Shown: piece by piece, positions 52,955 to 62,146 of the stretch
Layout: every line of letters begins with the position of its first letter
Numbering within the stretch: the stretch's first letter is position 1
Program-made: the position numbers and the translations under genes
Assembly: GCA_044432725.1 (NCBI GenBank)
Contig: JAWXUL010000001.1
Span: 62,001-126,000, forward strand
DNA: 64,000 nt
Origin: JAWXUK01 sp044432725
GTDB taxonomy: Bacteria > Bacillota > Clostridia > Oscillospirales > Oscillospiraceae
Direction: 5' to 3'
Notes under the pieces: model-generated
Database searches by the model: none
The model's input: the letters and a program-made list of their open reading frames with translations, nothing else
Told to the model about the DNA's origin: nothing

Positions 52955-53980
52955 ATGAAACAAGTCAAAACAGAGGACGCAGTGGGACATGTTTTATGTC
53001 ACGATATCACCGAAATCATTCCCAATATGACGAAAGGTGTTGCCTTTCCAAAAGGTCATATTGTGCGAGCAGAAGATATACCACGTCTTCTTGACATGGG
53101 GAAGTCGAATCTTTTTGTTTGGGAACAAGATAGTACAAAGTATCACGAAGATGAAGGGGCAGAAATCTTAAGAGAAATTTGCCAAAATCAAGGGATGGAA
53201 GCTTCTTTGCCTAAAGAAGGTAAAATTGATTTGATGGCTCTTTATGATGGACTTTTTGTGGTAGACATCCCCAGATTGCGACAAATCAATGGACAAGGTG
53301 AAATGATGGTTGCCACTCGTTCTACCTTAACGCCAGTCAAAAAAGGGGATAAACTTTGTGGGACTCGTGTGATCCCCCTTCTCATTGACAAGGAAAAAAT
53401 GAATTCAGTCAAGACCCTTGTGGGGAAAGACCCAATTTTATCGTTATTTCCATTAAAAAAGAAAAAATTTGCCATTATTGTCACGGGTGGAGAAGTATTT
53501 CATGGTAGGATTCAAGACCAATTTTCTCCTGTGTTAATCCAAAAGATGAAAGAATTTTCTTGTGAGCTCATAGATGTGATTTTATGTGATGATGACCACC
53601 AAAGTATCACGGAAAATATATTGACAATGAAAACACAAGGCGCAGAAATGATTCTCTGCACAGGTGGTATGAGCGTTGACCCAGATGATAAAACCCCTTT
53701 GGCAATCAAAAATACAGGTGCAAAGGTGGTTTCTTATGGTGCCCCTGTCCTTCCAGGTGCGATGTTTCTTCTTGCTTATTTAGAGGGTGGAATCCCTGTT
53801 TGCGGACTGCCAGGCTGTGTCATGTACGCAAAACGAACAATTTTTGACATTGTGTTACCTTTGCTATTAGCAGATTATAAAGTCACCACGGACTATTTGG
53901 CAGGCTTAGGGAATGGAGGTCTGTGCCTTTCTTGTGAGAACTGTCATTTTCCTAATTGTAACTTTGGGACAGGTATTTAA
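52955..53980 (+). CDS. MoeA-like molybdopterin-binding protein
   Basis: 341 residues from ATG 52955 (AAGGAG upstream). C-terminal MoCF-binding domain with 'IIVTGGEVFHGRIQD', 'ILCTGGMSVDPDD' and 'YGAPVLPGAMFLLAYL...PVCGLPGC', as in MoeA/CinA. The end carries a Cys cluster (CLSCENCHFPNCNFG) that could bind a metal or cluster. This shorter MoeA-like family is commonly found with selenium-dependent molybdenum hydroxylase genes. First gene of a 10-gene operon. Confidence 0.85.
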   Translation: MKQVKTEDAVGHVLCHDITEIIPNMTKGVAFPKGHIVRAEDIPRLLDMGKSNLFVWEQDSTKYHEDEGAEILREICQNQGMEASLPKEGKIDLMALYDGLFVVDIPRLRQINGQGEMMVATRSTLTPVKKGDKLCGTRVIPLLIDKEKMNSVKTLVGKDPILSLFPLKKKKFAIIVTGGEVFHGRIQDQFSPVLIQKMKEFSCELIDVILCDDDHQSITENILTMKTQGAEMILCTGGMSVDPDDKTPLAIKNTGAKVVSYGAPVLPGAMFLLAYLEGGIPVCGLPGCVMYAKRTIFDIVLPLLLADYKVTTDYLAGLGNGGLCLSCENCHFPNCNFGTGI

Positions 53981-53992
53981 GGAGAGATTGTT

Positions 53993-54484
53993 ATGGAATT
54001 TAGTCATGTTGATGAAAAAGGCAAGGCAAAAATGGTGGATATTGGAGAGAAACAGCCCACCCAGCGAAAAGCTGTTGCACGAGGGGAGATTTTAGTCAGC
54101 GAAAGATGTTTTGAAATGATCAAAGCTGGAGAAAGTCAAAAAGGACCTGTTTTAACAGTCGCACAAATTGCAGGTATTATGGCAGGAAAGAGAACAGCAG
54201 AGCTCATTCCATTGTGTCATTCCCTAAATTTGAGCAAAATAGATGTGGATTTCACACTAGATGAAGAGAAATCATCCATCATTGCAACCGGGACCGTTTC
54301 TTGTCAGCAAGGAACAGGGGTGGAAATGGAGGCTTTAACAGCAGTTAGCTTAGCACTTTTAACTATTTATGATATGTGTAAAGCAGTCGATAAGGAAATG
54401 GTGATTTCTCAGGTGTATTTGTTGGAAAAACAGGGAGGGAAATCAGGGCATTACAAGAAAATGGAGGAAATAAATGAAGGATAA
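53993..54484 (+). CDS. moaC: Cyclic pyranopterin monophosphate synthase MoaC
   Basis: 163 residues. Second step of molybdopterin synthesis with MoaA. 'MVDIGEKQPTQRKAVARGEI', 'AGIMAGKRTAELIPLCHSL', 'GVEMEALTAVS' and 'YDMCKAVDK' with the catalytic Lys residues. Overlaps moaA by 11 bp. Confidence 0.97.
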   Translation: MEFSHVDEKGKAKMVDIGEKQPTQRKAVARGEILVSERCFEMIKAGESQKGPVLTVAQIAGIMAGKRTAELIPLCHSLNLSKIDVDFTLDEEKSSIIATGTVSCQQGTGVEMEALTAVSLALLTIYDMCKAVDKEMVISQVYLLEKQGGKSGHYKKMEEINEG

Positions 54485-55415
54485 TCTGGGTAGAAATATA
54501 CGTTATGCCAGAATTTCAATCACGGATGCTTGTAATTTTTCTTGTACTTATTGTAAAACAGAGGAAGAGAGTGGTTTTTATCCTGTTTCTATTACCACAG
54601 AAGATATTCTGAAAATAGCAAAAATATGGATTGAATTAGGAATTGATTCCTTTAAAATAACAGGTGGAGAGCCCACGTTGCACAAAGATTGTCTCTATTT
54701 GATCGAACAACTGAAAAAATTAGGGGCAGAAGTGACTATGACAAGCAATGGTAGCTTTTCAAATACTTTTTTGAAACAATTAGGGAATTCTGGCTTAGAT
54801 GCCCTCACTATCAGCTTAAACACCCTTGATTCTCAACAATTTCAAGAACTTTCCTCTTCCTCTGTCCCACTGGAACAGGTTTTAGAGAATGTCTTTTTGT
54901 CAACAAGTTTTTTTAAAACCAAAATCAACTGTGTTTTACTGTCAGAAACGAAAAAACAATGGATTCCTTTGGCAAAAATAGCACAAAACCGCCCTATTGA
55001 TGTAAGATTTATACAACCTATGCCCATTGGTAAAGCAATACATGAAAAAAGGGAAGCAACGATTCCTTATTTTCAAAAGGAGTGGAAAGATTTACAGCTA
55101 GCTCCTGAAAAAAAGGGAAATGGTCCTGCTATTTATTACAAAACTCAAGAGTTACAGGGCTATTTAGGGTTTATTTTGCCAATAGAGGATAAATTTTGTC
55201 ATCTTTGCAATCGCATTCGTCTCAATAGTTCAGGCTTTCTGCAATCTTGTTTGTGCTATCCAGAAGGTGGCGATTTGAGAAAATTTATGGAAGAAAATGA
55301 TTCAGAATCAGCGTTAAAAGCCTACATAAAAAAAATTATTGCAGAAAAACCCCAAGCACACTGCTTTGAAACAGGAAAGTCAAAAACTAAAAATATGCGA
55401 CAAATAGGGGGCTAA
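54474..55415 (+). CDS. moaA: GTP 3',8-cyclase MoaA
   Basis: 313 residues, radical SAM enzyme starting molybdopterin synthesis from GTP. First 4Fe-4S ligands in 'DACNFSCTYCKTE', the GGEP-like 'KITGGEPTLHKD', second cluster ligands in 'CHLCNRIRLNSSGFLQSCL'. The C-terminus lacks the classic double-Gly end but ends GG (RQIGG). Slightly short for the family. Confidence 0.93.
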   Translation: MKDNLGRNIRYARISITDACNFSCTYCKTEEESGFYPVSITTEDILKIAKIWIELGIDSFKITGGEPTLHKDCLYLIEQLKKLGAEVTMTSNGSFSNTFLKQLGNSGLDALTISLNTLDSQQFQELSSSSVPLEQVLENVFLSTSFFKTKINCVLLSETKKQWIPLAKIAQNRPIDVRFIQPMPIGKAIHEKREATIPYFQKEWKDLQLAPEKKGNGPAIYYKTQELQGYLGFILPIEDKFCHLCNRIRLNSSGFLQSCLCYPEGGDLRKFMEENDSESALKAYIKKIIAEKPQAHCFETGKSKTKNMRQIGG

Positions 55416-55416
55416 T

Positions 55417-56355
55417 ATGGGAAAAGTGATAGCAATTTCTATAAGTGAAGCAAGAGGAACAAAGAAAATACCACAAACTTCGGTAGAATTTCAAGAAAAT
55501 TGGGGTATTAAAGAAGATGCACATGGAGGAACTTGGCATCGTCAAGTCAGTCTCTTAAGTGCTGATAAGGTAGAGGCTTTCAGGGAAAAAGGTGCCAAGA
55601 TTTCAGCTGGAGATTTTGCAGAAAATCTACTGGTTCAAGGGATTGATTTTGCTCAGTTGCCTGTTGGCACGTGGCTCAAATCTGGAAATATAATTCTACA
55701 AGTGACGCAAATAGGGAAAGAATGTCACACCCATTGCGAGATTTATCAACAAATGGGTGACTGCATTATGCCCAGAGAAGGTGTCTTTGCCAAAGTCATA
55801 CATGGGGGACCTATGTCTGTGGGGGATGTAATGGAAATCATTCCTTGTGGGAAACCATGTCCACCAAGAGCAGGGGTTATCACTTTGTCAGACCGTTCTT
55901 ATGCAGGAGAAAGAGAAGATGAAAGTGGTAAATTATTAGTGAATTTGTTGGAGAAATCTGGGTTTCAGGTAGAGGAAGCTCGTTTAATTCCAGATGAACA
56001 AGTGCAATTAGAAAGAAATCTGTGTCGAATGGCAGATCAACTGCAACTGGACTTGGTGCTCACCACTGGTGGGACAGGGCTCTCTCCCAGAGATATAACC
56101 CCAGAGGGGACATTGGCAGTGGCAGATCGGCTTGTTCCAGGTATTTCAGAAGAAATTCGTCGTAAAAGCATAGAAATCACAGCAAAAGCAATGCTCAGTC
56201 GTGGGGTCTCTGTGATAAGAGGAAAAACCTTGATCATCAATTTGCCAGGCAGTCCAAAGGCTTGTCAGGAATGTTTTGATATTTTTTCAACTGTGCTTCC
56301 CCATGCTGTGGAAGTTTTACGAGGGGATACGCTAAATTGTGGACAGGTGAATTAG
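55417..56355 (+). CDS. MOSC domain-MogA/MoaB fusion protein
   Basis: 312 residues. Residues ~1-148 are a MOSC domain ('GIKEDAHGGTWHRQVSLLS', 'GDFAENLLVQGID', 'IGKECHTHCEIYQQMGDC'). Residues ~155-312 are a MogA/MoaB molybdopterin adenylyltransferase ('GVITLSDRSYAGEREDESG', 'VLTTGGTGLSPRDITPE', 'INLPGSPKACQECF'). The fusion joins Moco activation (adenylylation) with a domain used for sulfur or selenium handling. Confidence 0.92.
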   Translation: MGKVIAISISEARGTKKIPQTSVEFQENWGIKEDAHGGTWHRQVSLLSADKVEAFREKGAKISAGDFAENLLVQGIDFAQLPVGTWLKSGNIILQVTQIGKECHTHCEIYQQMGDCIMPREGVFAKVIHGGPMSVGDVMEIIPCGKPCPPRAGVITLSDRSYAGEREDESGKLLVNLLEKSGFQVEEARLIPDEQVQLERNLCRMADQLQLDLVLTTGGTGLSPRDITPEGTLAVADRLVPGISEEIRRKSIEITAKAMLSRGVSVIRGKTLIINLPGSPKACQECFDIFSTVLPHAVEVLRGDTLNCGQVN

Positions 56356-57291
56356 ATGAAAAAATTACTAGAAATGGCAGAATTGCACCCAAAGGAAGAT
56401 CTAGTGATTGTCACAGTGGTTGAAACACAAGGCTCTACCCCTCGGAAATTAGGGGCAACGATGTTGCTGGGGAAAACTGGGTTACTCTATGGCACCATTG
56501 GTGGAGGTGCCTTGGAAAAAGAAGCAATGACAGTAGCACAAGCTATGCTAGGAAAAAATATCGGAAAAGTAATTCAATATAGTTTGAATGATGAAGAATC
56601 AGGAGAAATTGGTATGATTTGTGGAGGAAATACCAAAATTCTCTATACACCAATTTCTGAGTTAGATGATATTTTATGGGAAGATAAAAAGATGGCATTT
56701 TCTCTGCCTTTAGATGGAGGAAAGCCCTGCTTTTTGCCTCTTTCTTTGAATTTTCCAAGTATAAATTTTGAAAAAAACACAATTTCTTTTCCCTATGTGG
56801 AAGGTGGTCGGGTGTTTTTGTTTGGCGCAGGCCACGTGAGTCAAGCTCTGGCGAGGCTTTTGATGAATTTGGAATTTCCTTTGATTGTGATAGATGACAG
56901 AGAGGATTTTTGCAATCCCAAAGCCTTTCCCATAGGTGAATTATGTCAGATAAAGGATTTTTCAGCATTAAAAAACACCTTGAAGGATGCGTTATATCCT
57001 AGAGAAGAGGATGCCATCTGCATCATGACCAGAGGACACCAAGGTGATTTAGATTGTATACGCTTTGCGCTAACGTCCCCAGTCAGTTACATTGGCGTCA
57101 TGGGTAGCCGTCGAAAAAAAGAAAAAGTTTTTGATATTTTAGAAAAAGAAGGCTTTACAGAAGCGAGAAATAGAGTGAAAACCCCCATTGGTTTAGAAAT
57201 CAGTGCAGAAACACCAGAAGAATTGTCAATATCTGTCGCTGGTGAGTTGATTGCTTGGCGAGCAGCACGAAGAAAGGAGTCCTGTTCATAA
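56356..57291 (+). CDS. xdhC: XdhC family molybdenum cofactor maturation protein
   Basis: 311 residues, start directly after the MOSC-MogA stop. N-terminal XdhC/CoxI domain ('VVETQGSTPRKLGATMLL', 'GTIGGGALE'), C-terminal Rossmann domain ('VFLFGAGHVSQALARLL', 'IGVMGSRRKKEKV'). Family members bind Moco and help insert its terminal sulfur (or selenium) into molybdenum hydroxylases. TAATG overlap with the next gene. Confidence 0.92.
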   Translation: MKKLLEMAELHPKEDLVIVTVVETQGSTPRKLGATMLLGKTGLLYGTIGGGALEKEAMTVAQAMLGKNIGKVIQYSLNDEESGEIGMICGGNTKILYTPISELDDILWEDKKMAFSLPLDGGKPCFLPLSLNFPSINFEKNTISFPYVEGGRVFLFGAGHVSQALARLLMNLEFPLIVIDDREDFCNPKAFPIGELCQIKDFSALKNTLKDALYPREEDAICIMTRGHQGDLDCIRFALTSPVSYIGVMGSRRKKEKVFDILEKEGFTEARNRVKTPIGLEISAETPEELSISVAGELIAWRAARRKESCS

Positions 57292-57860
57292 TGGAAGCTG
57301 TTTTACTTCTAGCCGGAAAAAGTGAAAGATTTGGGGAAAATAAATTATGTTACCCCATCAAGGGAAAAGCCATGTATCGCTATATGTGGGATGTTTTTTG
57401 TCACGCTTCAGAAGAAAAACTGATCAATCATCTTTATGTCGTGACGCAATATCAATCCATTATGGAAGATTTACAAGAAGAAAATTGCATTTTAATTCAC
57501 AACAAAAATCCGGAAAAAGGAATTTCCCACTCTATCAAACTTGCCCTTGGGGAAATCAGAAAGGAACATCCTGATTCAGAAAATTGTCTTTTTTCTGTCG
57601 GCGATCAGCCCTTTTTCCAAAAAGAAACCATGGTACGTTTCATTGAAAATCATAGGAAAATCCCCCAAGGAATTTCTTTGTGTGCCCATGAAAACCAGAG
57701 AGGCAATCCTGTGATTTTTTTCCAAAAATACTATCCAGAACTCATGGGGCTCCAAGGAGATGTGGGAGGGAAACAGGTCATTTCTCGCTATCCAGAGGAT
57801 GTATTTTTCTTTCCTGTGGAAAAACAAGAATTGGAGGATATTGATGTCAAACCTTTATAA
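57291..57860 (+). CDS. mocA: MocA-type molybdenum cofactor nucleotidyltransferase
   Basis: 189 residues from ATG 57291, overlapping the xdhC stop. NTP-transferase fold with the nucleotide loop 'LLAGKSERFGENKL', and 'FSVGDQPFFQKETM' for the metal-binding Asp. Relatives attach CMP to Moco (MCD form) for hydroxylases. Overlaps yqeC by 17 bp. Confidence 0.88.
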   Translation: MEAVLLLAGKSERFGENKLCYPIKGKAMYRYMWDVFCHASEEKLINHLYVVTQYQSIMEDLQEENCILIHNKNPEKGISHSIKLALGEIRKEHPDSENCLFSVGDQPFFQKETMVRFIENHRKIPQGISLCAHENQRGNPVIFFQKYYPELMGLQGDVGGKQVISRYPEDVFFFPVEKQELEDIDVKPL

Positions 57861-58581
57861 AATAAATGAAAACAATACTTTAAGCCCATTGCCTGTAGAA
57901 TCTTTTCTGCTAGCAACAGGAGAAGAAAAAAACATCATTACCTTGGTGGGGGCAGGAGGGAAAACTACTTTACTCTATTTGATGGCACATAAATTTTCAC
58001 AACAGCAAAAAGTTTTCGTCTCCACCACTACACATATTTATCGTCCTGAAAATCAGCACTATGCGAAAACAGAAACAGAGATGAAAAATCTCTGGCAACA
58101 AGGACGTTACGCAGTCATGGGAGAAGAAACGGGAAAGAAATTACGTTCCCTTCCACATAATCAATTAAAATCCATGATGAATCTTGCTAATATCACCTTA
58201 TTAGAAGGGGATGGAGCAAAATGTATGCCAATGAAAGTACCTTCTGACCATGAACCTGTCCTTTTACCAGAGTCGAACATTGTGATTGCCCTTCTTGGCT
58301 TGAATGCTTTGGGGAAACCATTAAAAGAGGTCTGTTTTCGTAAAGAGCAAGGGAAAATCCATCTGAATAAATCAGAAGATGACATCATCTTTTTGGAAGA
58401 TTTCTTTCAAATTTTTGTTTCTCCTTGGGGGTCTTTCAAAAATGTGGGAGAGAGGAAAATCTTTTTTATCCTTAGCCAATATAATCCACAACACCAAGGA
58501 GAACAATTTCTGTCAAGGGTAAATGCTTTACAAAAAAAACATAATATCTCAGTCATTCTTTTTGAAAAAGAAGGTAAGTAA
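57844..58581 (+). CDS. yqeC: Selenium-dependent hydroxylase maturation protein YqeC
   Basis: 245 residues from ATG 57844 behind GGAGG. P-loop 'LVGAGGKTTLLYLMA' (~40), 'STTTHIYRP', and 'LLEGDGAKCMPMKVPSDHEPV', the family signature. YqeC genes are tied by gene context to selenium-dependent molybdenum hydroxylases; biochemical role unknown. Confidence 0.92.
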   Translation: MSNLYKINENNTLSPLPVESFLLATGEEKNIITLVGAGGKTTLLYLMAHKFSQQQKVFVSTTTHIYRPENQHYAKTETEMKNLWQQGRYAVMGEETGKKLRSLPHNQLKSMMNLANITLLEGDGAKCMPMKVPSDHEPVLLPESNIVIALLGLNALGKPLKEVCFRKEQGKIHLNKSEDDIIFLEDFFQIFVSPWGSFKNVGERKIFFILSQYNPQHQGEQFLSRVNALQKKHNISVILFEKEGK

Positions 58582-58582
58582 C

Positions 58583-59605
58583 ATGAAAAATATAATCTGT
58601 CAATCCGGTGGTTGCACTGCCAAATTAGGCGCAGGTGTTTTGTCAAAAATTTTATCCCACATCTCTACACCCATTCAGGACGAAAAACTTTTACTGGGAT
58701 TTCAAAGTAGTGATGATGCCGCCATTTATCAAATCACAGAGGACATTGCGACCATACAAACTGTAGATTTTTTTCCTCCCATGGTAGAAGACCCTTATAC
58801 TTTTGGAAAAATTGCTGCAGCAAATGCTTTGAGCGATGTCTATGCCATGGGTGGTGTTGTGAAAACAGCCCTAAATTTAGTTTGTTTTCCAGAGAAAATG
58901 AATTTAGATCTCTTAGCCCCTGTTCTGGAGGGAGGCGCTGAAAAAGTCGCTGAAGCCGGTGGTTCTCTGGTGGGGGGACATTCTATCTATGATGATGAAT
59001 TGAAATATGGACTTTCAGTCATGGGGCTAGTACACCCACAAAAATATTATCGCAATAATACAGGGCAAGAAGGGGATCATCTAGTACTGACGAAAAAGTT
59101 GGGGACTGGGATTATCACCACAGCCAACACCATGGGAGAAGCCTCTGAAATTGCATTTCAAGAAGCCCTTTCTTCTATGGAGACTTTAAATCAAAAAACA
59201 GCCATGATCAGCCATAAGTATCAGATTCATGCTTGCACAGATGTGACAGGCTTTGGATTTTTAGGACATCTCCACGAAATGATGGGAGGGAAACTTTCCT
59301 GTAAAATCACCGAGAGCAGTATCCCTGTCTTGCCATTTGCGTTAGATTATGCAAATCAATTTCTGCTCACAGCAGGAGGTCAACGAAATCGAAATTTTTT
59401 AGAAGAGTTCATTCATTTTCAAAAAACATCCTTTGCAATGGAAGAGATTTTGTTCGACCCACAAACCTCAGGGGGATTGCTGTTGGCTTTGTCTGAAAAG
59501 GAAAGTGCTGTCTTTGTAAAACATTTACAAGAAGAAGGAATCTCTGCTAGCATAGTAGGAGAAATTACAAAAAAGCAAGAAAAAGAAATATTGATACGGG
59601 AATAA
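58583..59605 (+). CDS. selD: Selenide, water dikinase
   Basis: 340 residues from ATG 58583, one base after yqeC. Makes selenophosphate from selenide and ATP. The active-site position is Cys in 'SGGCTAKLG' (not selenocysteine), the ATP-binding region 'QTVDFFPPMVEDPYTFGKIAAANALSDVYAMGG' and 'GGHSIYDDELKYGL' are standard. No selA, selB or selC is visible, so within this window its role is in the labile selenium cofactor of molybdenum hydroxylases. Confidence 0.96.
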   Translation: MKNIICQSGGCTAKLGAGVLSKILSHISTPIQDEKLLLGFQSSDDAAIYQITEDIATIQTVDFFPPMVEDPYTFGKIAAANALSDVYAMGGVVKTALNLVCFPEKMNLDLLAPVLEGGAEKVAEAGGSLVGGHSIYDDELKYGLSVMGLVHPQKYYRNNTGQEGDHLVLTKKLGTGIITTANTMGEASEIAFQEALSSMETLNQKTAMISHKYQIHACTDVTGFGFLGHLHEMMGGKLSCKITESSIPVLPFALDYANQFLLTAGGQRNRNFLEEFIHFQKTSFAMEEILFDPQTSGGLLLALSEKESAVFVKHLQEEGISASIVGEITKKQEKEILIRE

Positions 59606-59615
59606 GGTGAAGAAG

Positions 59616-60224
59616 ATGGAACTCTATATCGACGCACGTGGGGATAACTGCCCTATCCCCGTGATCAAAACAAGAAATGCGATACGGAATTTAACAGAAG
59701 ATGGTGAAATCAATGTACAAGTGGACAATTACATTGCAGTTCAAAATTTAATAAAAATGGCAAATCAGCTTAAAATTACCCACCAATGGACTGAAATAGA
59801 AGAAAATCATTTTTCTGTCATCCTGCAAGTGGGAGAGGAAGTCCCAAAAGAAACTCTGCCCCAAAAGCCAACAAGGCAAGGACAAGAGACGGATACAGTT
59901 GCACTACTCATTTCTTCAGAAACTTTAGGGGTAGGAGAAGAAAAATTGGGGAAATTATTGATGAAAGGATATCTTTTCACTTTGTTACAAGAGGATATTC
60001 AGCCAAATGTTGTTATTTTTATCAATGGAGGCGCCAAAATCACCAGTGACCCTTATTCCACAAGTTTAGAAGATTTGAAAGAACTGGAAAAAAGAGGGGT
60101 TACAATTTTGACTTGTGGTACCTGTATAGATTTTTATGAGTTAGATTTACAAATCGGGGAAGTCGCAAACATGTACGAAATTAGTCAGCATTTAGCCCGA
60201 GCAAACAAGGTAATCCATCTATGA
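59616..60224 (+). CDS. yedF: Selenium metabolism protein YedF
   Basis: 202 residues; ATG 59616 preferred over GTG 59607 by spacing to AAGG. N-terminal TusA/SirA-like domain with the CPIPV cysteine motif (~10-14), C-terminal DsrE-like domain with 'LTCGTCIDFYEL'. Likely carries sulfur or selenium as a persulfide/perselenide between the cysteine desulfurase and SelD or XdhC; inferred from family and place. Confidence 0.92.
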   Translation: MELYIDARGDNCPIPVIKTRNAIRNLTEDGEINVQVDNYIAVQNLIKMANQLKITHQWTEIEENHFSVILQVGEEVPKETLPQKPTRQGQETDTVALLISSETLGVGEEKLGKLLMKGYLFTLLQEDIQPNVVIFINGGAKITSDPYSTSLEDLKELEKRGVTILTCGTCIDFYELDLQIGEVANMYEISQHLARANKVIHL

Positions 60225-61354
60225 TTTACTTTGACCACAGTGCCACTAGTCTGGAAAAACCAAAGCAAGTAAAAGAAAATATGATATTTGCCTTAGAGCA
60301 TTTTGGCAATCCCAACCGTGGTATCCATGCACCCAGTTTGATGGGAAATCGCCAGATTTTTAATACAAGAAAGGCTTTGGCAAAGTTGATTTCAGCCCCA
60401 AGCCCTGATACCATTGTCTTTGCCACCAGTGGCACTCATGCACTGAATCTTGCACTATTGGGGCTGTTTTCCTCAGGTGACCACCTGATGACTGGGACAT
60501 GGTCTCATAACTCTGTTCTTCGCCCCCTTTATCACTTGGAAAAACAGGGGATTTCTTTATCCATTGTTTCTCAAGTCCACCATTTTTCCTTGGAAGAAAT
60601 TCAAAAGCAAATCACCCCAAAGACAAAGGCGTTGATCTTGAGCCATGCTTCTAATGTGACAGGTGCCTATTGTGACTTAGTAGAAATCGGAAAATTTTGT
60701 CATGAAAAAAATCTTCTTTTTATTGTAGATGCGGCACAAACCATAGGGCTACTTCCCATTAATGTGACAGAAATGCACATTGATATCCTTTGCTTTTCTG
60801 GACATAAATCCCTGTATGGTCCCACTGGGACAGGAGGACTTTATGTTTCTCCTCAGCTTTCCTTACGTCCCCTTCTCTTTGGTGGGAGTGGAAATAACAG
60901 TTTTTCCCAAGAACAACCCTCCTCTATGCCTGAAAGGCTAGAAGCTGGCACACTCAATGTCACTGGTATTTCAGGATTGTTGGGAGCATTAGAATGGATA
61001 GAATCCATAGGACAAGAAGCAATTCTGGCACACCAAGAAAATCTGACACAGATATTCACAGAAGAAGTGAAAAAAATCCCACAAATCACTCTTTATGGAA
61101 GAGAAAATTATAATCTTCCTGTGGTGGCACTGAATATAGAAGGGAAAGATTCCTCGGTGTTAAGCGATATTTTATGGCACAAAGGCGCCCTTGCTTGCCG
61201 AGGAGGGATTCATTGTGCGCCTCTCCTCCATCAAGATTACATGACTGAAACCCAAGGTATGCTTCGATTTAGCTTTTCTTTTTTCAATACAGAAGAGGAA
61301 ATACTACAGGGTATTTCCCTCTTAAAAGATCTCGCTTCATCCTTTGTTTTGTGA
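60221..61354 (+). CDS. Cysteine desulfurase (class V aminotransferase, selenium-cluster type)
   Basis: 377 residues overlapping yedF by ATGA. PLP Lys in 'CFSGHKSLYGPTGTGGLY', pyridine-ring Asp/His region 'FIVDAAQTIG', and the mobile-loop catalytic Cys in 'ACRGGIHCAPLLHQ'. This subgroup travels with yedF and selD and may free selenium or sulfur from (seleno)cysteine for cofactor activation. Last gene of the operon. Confidence 0.93.
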   Translation: MIYFDHSATSLEKPKQVKENMIFALEHFGNPNRGIHAPSLMGNRQIFNTRKALAKLISAPSPDTIVFATSGTHALNLALLGLFSSGDHLMTGTWSHNSVLRPLYHLEKQGISLSIVSQVHHFSLEEIQKQITPKTKALILSHASNVTGAYCDLVEIGKFCHEKNLLFIVDAAQTIGLLPINVTEMHIDILCFSGHKSLYGPTGTGGLYVSPQLSLRPLLFGGSGNNSFSQEQPSSMPERLEAGTLNVTGISGLLGALEWIESIGQEAILAHQENLTQIFTEEVKKIPQITLYGRENYNLPVVALNIEGKDSSVLSDILWHKGALACRGGIHCAPLLHQDYMTETQGMLRFSFSFFNTEEEILQGISLLKDLASSFVL

Positions 61355-61610
61355 GGTGTTTCCTAAGTAATTCTCTTTGAAAATTTTTCTTTTCATTTCA
61401 CATTTTTTGTGATATAATAAAAAAGGTTTAGAAGCTGATATGTGCATGGAACAAAAATTTTTTCGTTGAACATGGTGGAAATCTGTGTCTTTCACCACAA
61501 AAAACAATGAAATCTTCCTTTCTCTGTCCATATTGATAGGGAAGTCAGGGACCAAATGTTGCACAGAAGGATTGCTTGTTTTTAAACGACAGAAAAGAAA
61601 AGGACATCTC

Positions 61611-62132
61611 ATGATAATATTAGGAATTGACCCAGGCATTGCAACCATTGGTTTCGGCTTGATCCAACATGAAAAAAATCAGAATAAAGTCCTTCAATAT
61701 GGTGTCATCTCCACACCAGCTGGCTTGCCCCTTTCTCGTCGTTTACTACAAATCGGAGAGGATATGGCACAGTTATTGCAAACCTTTTCCCCAGATGAAA
61801 TGGCAGTGGAAGAACTTTTCTTCAGCAAAAATGTCACCACAGGGATTTCTGTTGCCCATGGCAGAGGGGTGATTTTATTAGAAGGCGAACGTTTTGGTTT
61901 ACCCATTTATGAATATACTCCCAATCAGGTAAAGCAAGGAGTCACAGGCTATGGAAAAGCAGAAAAGATGCAAGTAATGCAAATGACACAAAAACTGCTC
62001 AAATTGCCAAGCCTTCCTCGTCCTGACGATGCGGCGGATGCACTTGCCATTGCCCTTTGTCACAGCCGTTGTGCAAGTTCTTTACTCAACCAAGACAGAG
62101 TCTTTGATCCAAAAAAATATCAAACCCGTTAG
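61611..62132 (+). CDS. ruvC: Crossover junction endodeoxyribonuclease RuvC
   Basis: 173 residues; ATG 61611 gives the correct N-terminus 'IILGIDPGIATIGFG'. Catalytic acids: Asp in IDPG, Glu in 'AVEELFFSKN', and the Asp pair in 'RPDDAADALAIA'. Resolves Holliday junctions with RuvAB. Confidence 0.97.
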   Translation: MIILGIDPGIATIGFGLIQHEKNQNKVLQYGVISTPAGLPLSRRLLQIGEDMAQLLQTFSPDEMAVEELFFSKNVTTGISVAHGRGVILLEGERFGLPIYEYTPNQVKQGVTGYGKAEKMQVMQMTQKLLKLPSLPRPDDAADALAIALCHSRCASSLLNQDRVFDPKKYQTR

Positions 62133-62146
62133 AGAGGTTATCCTAA

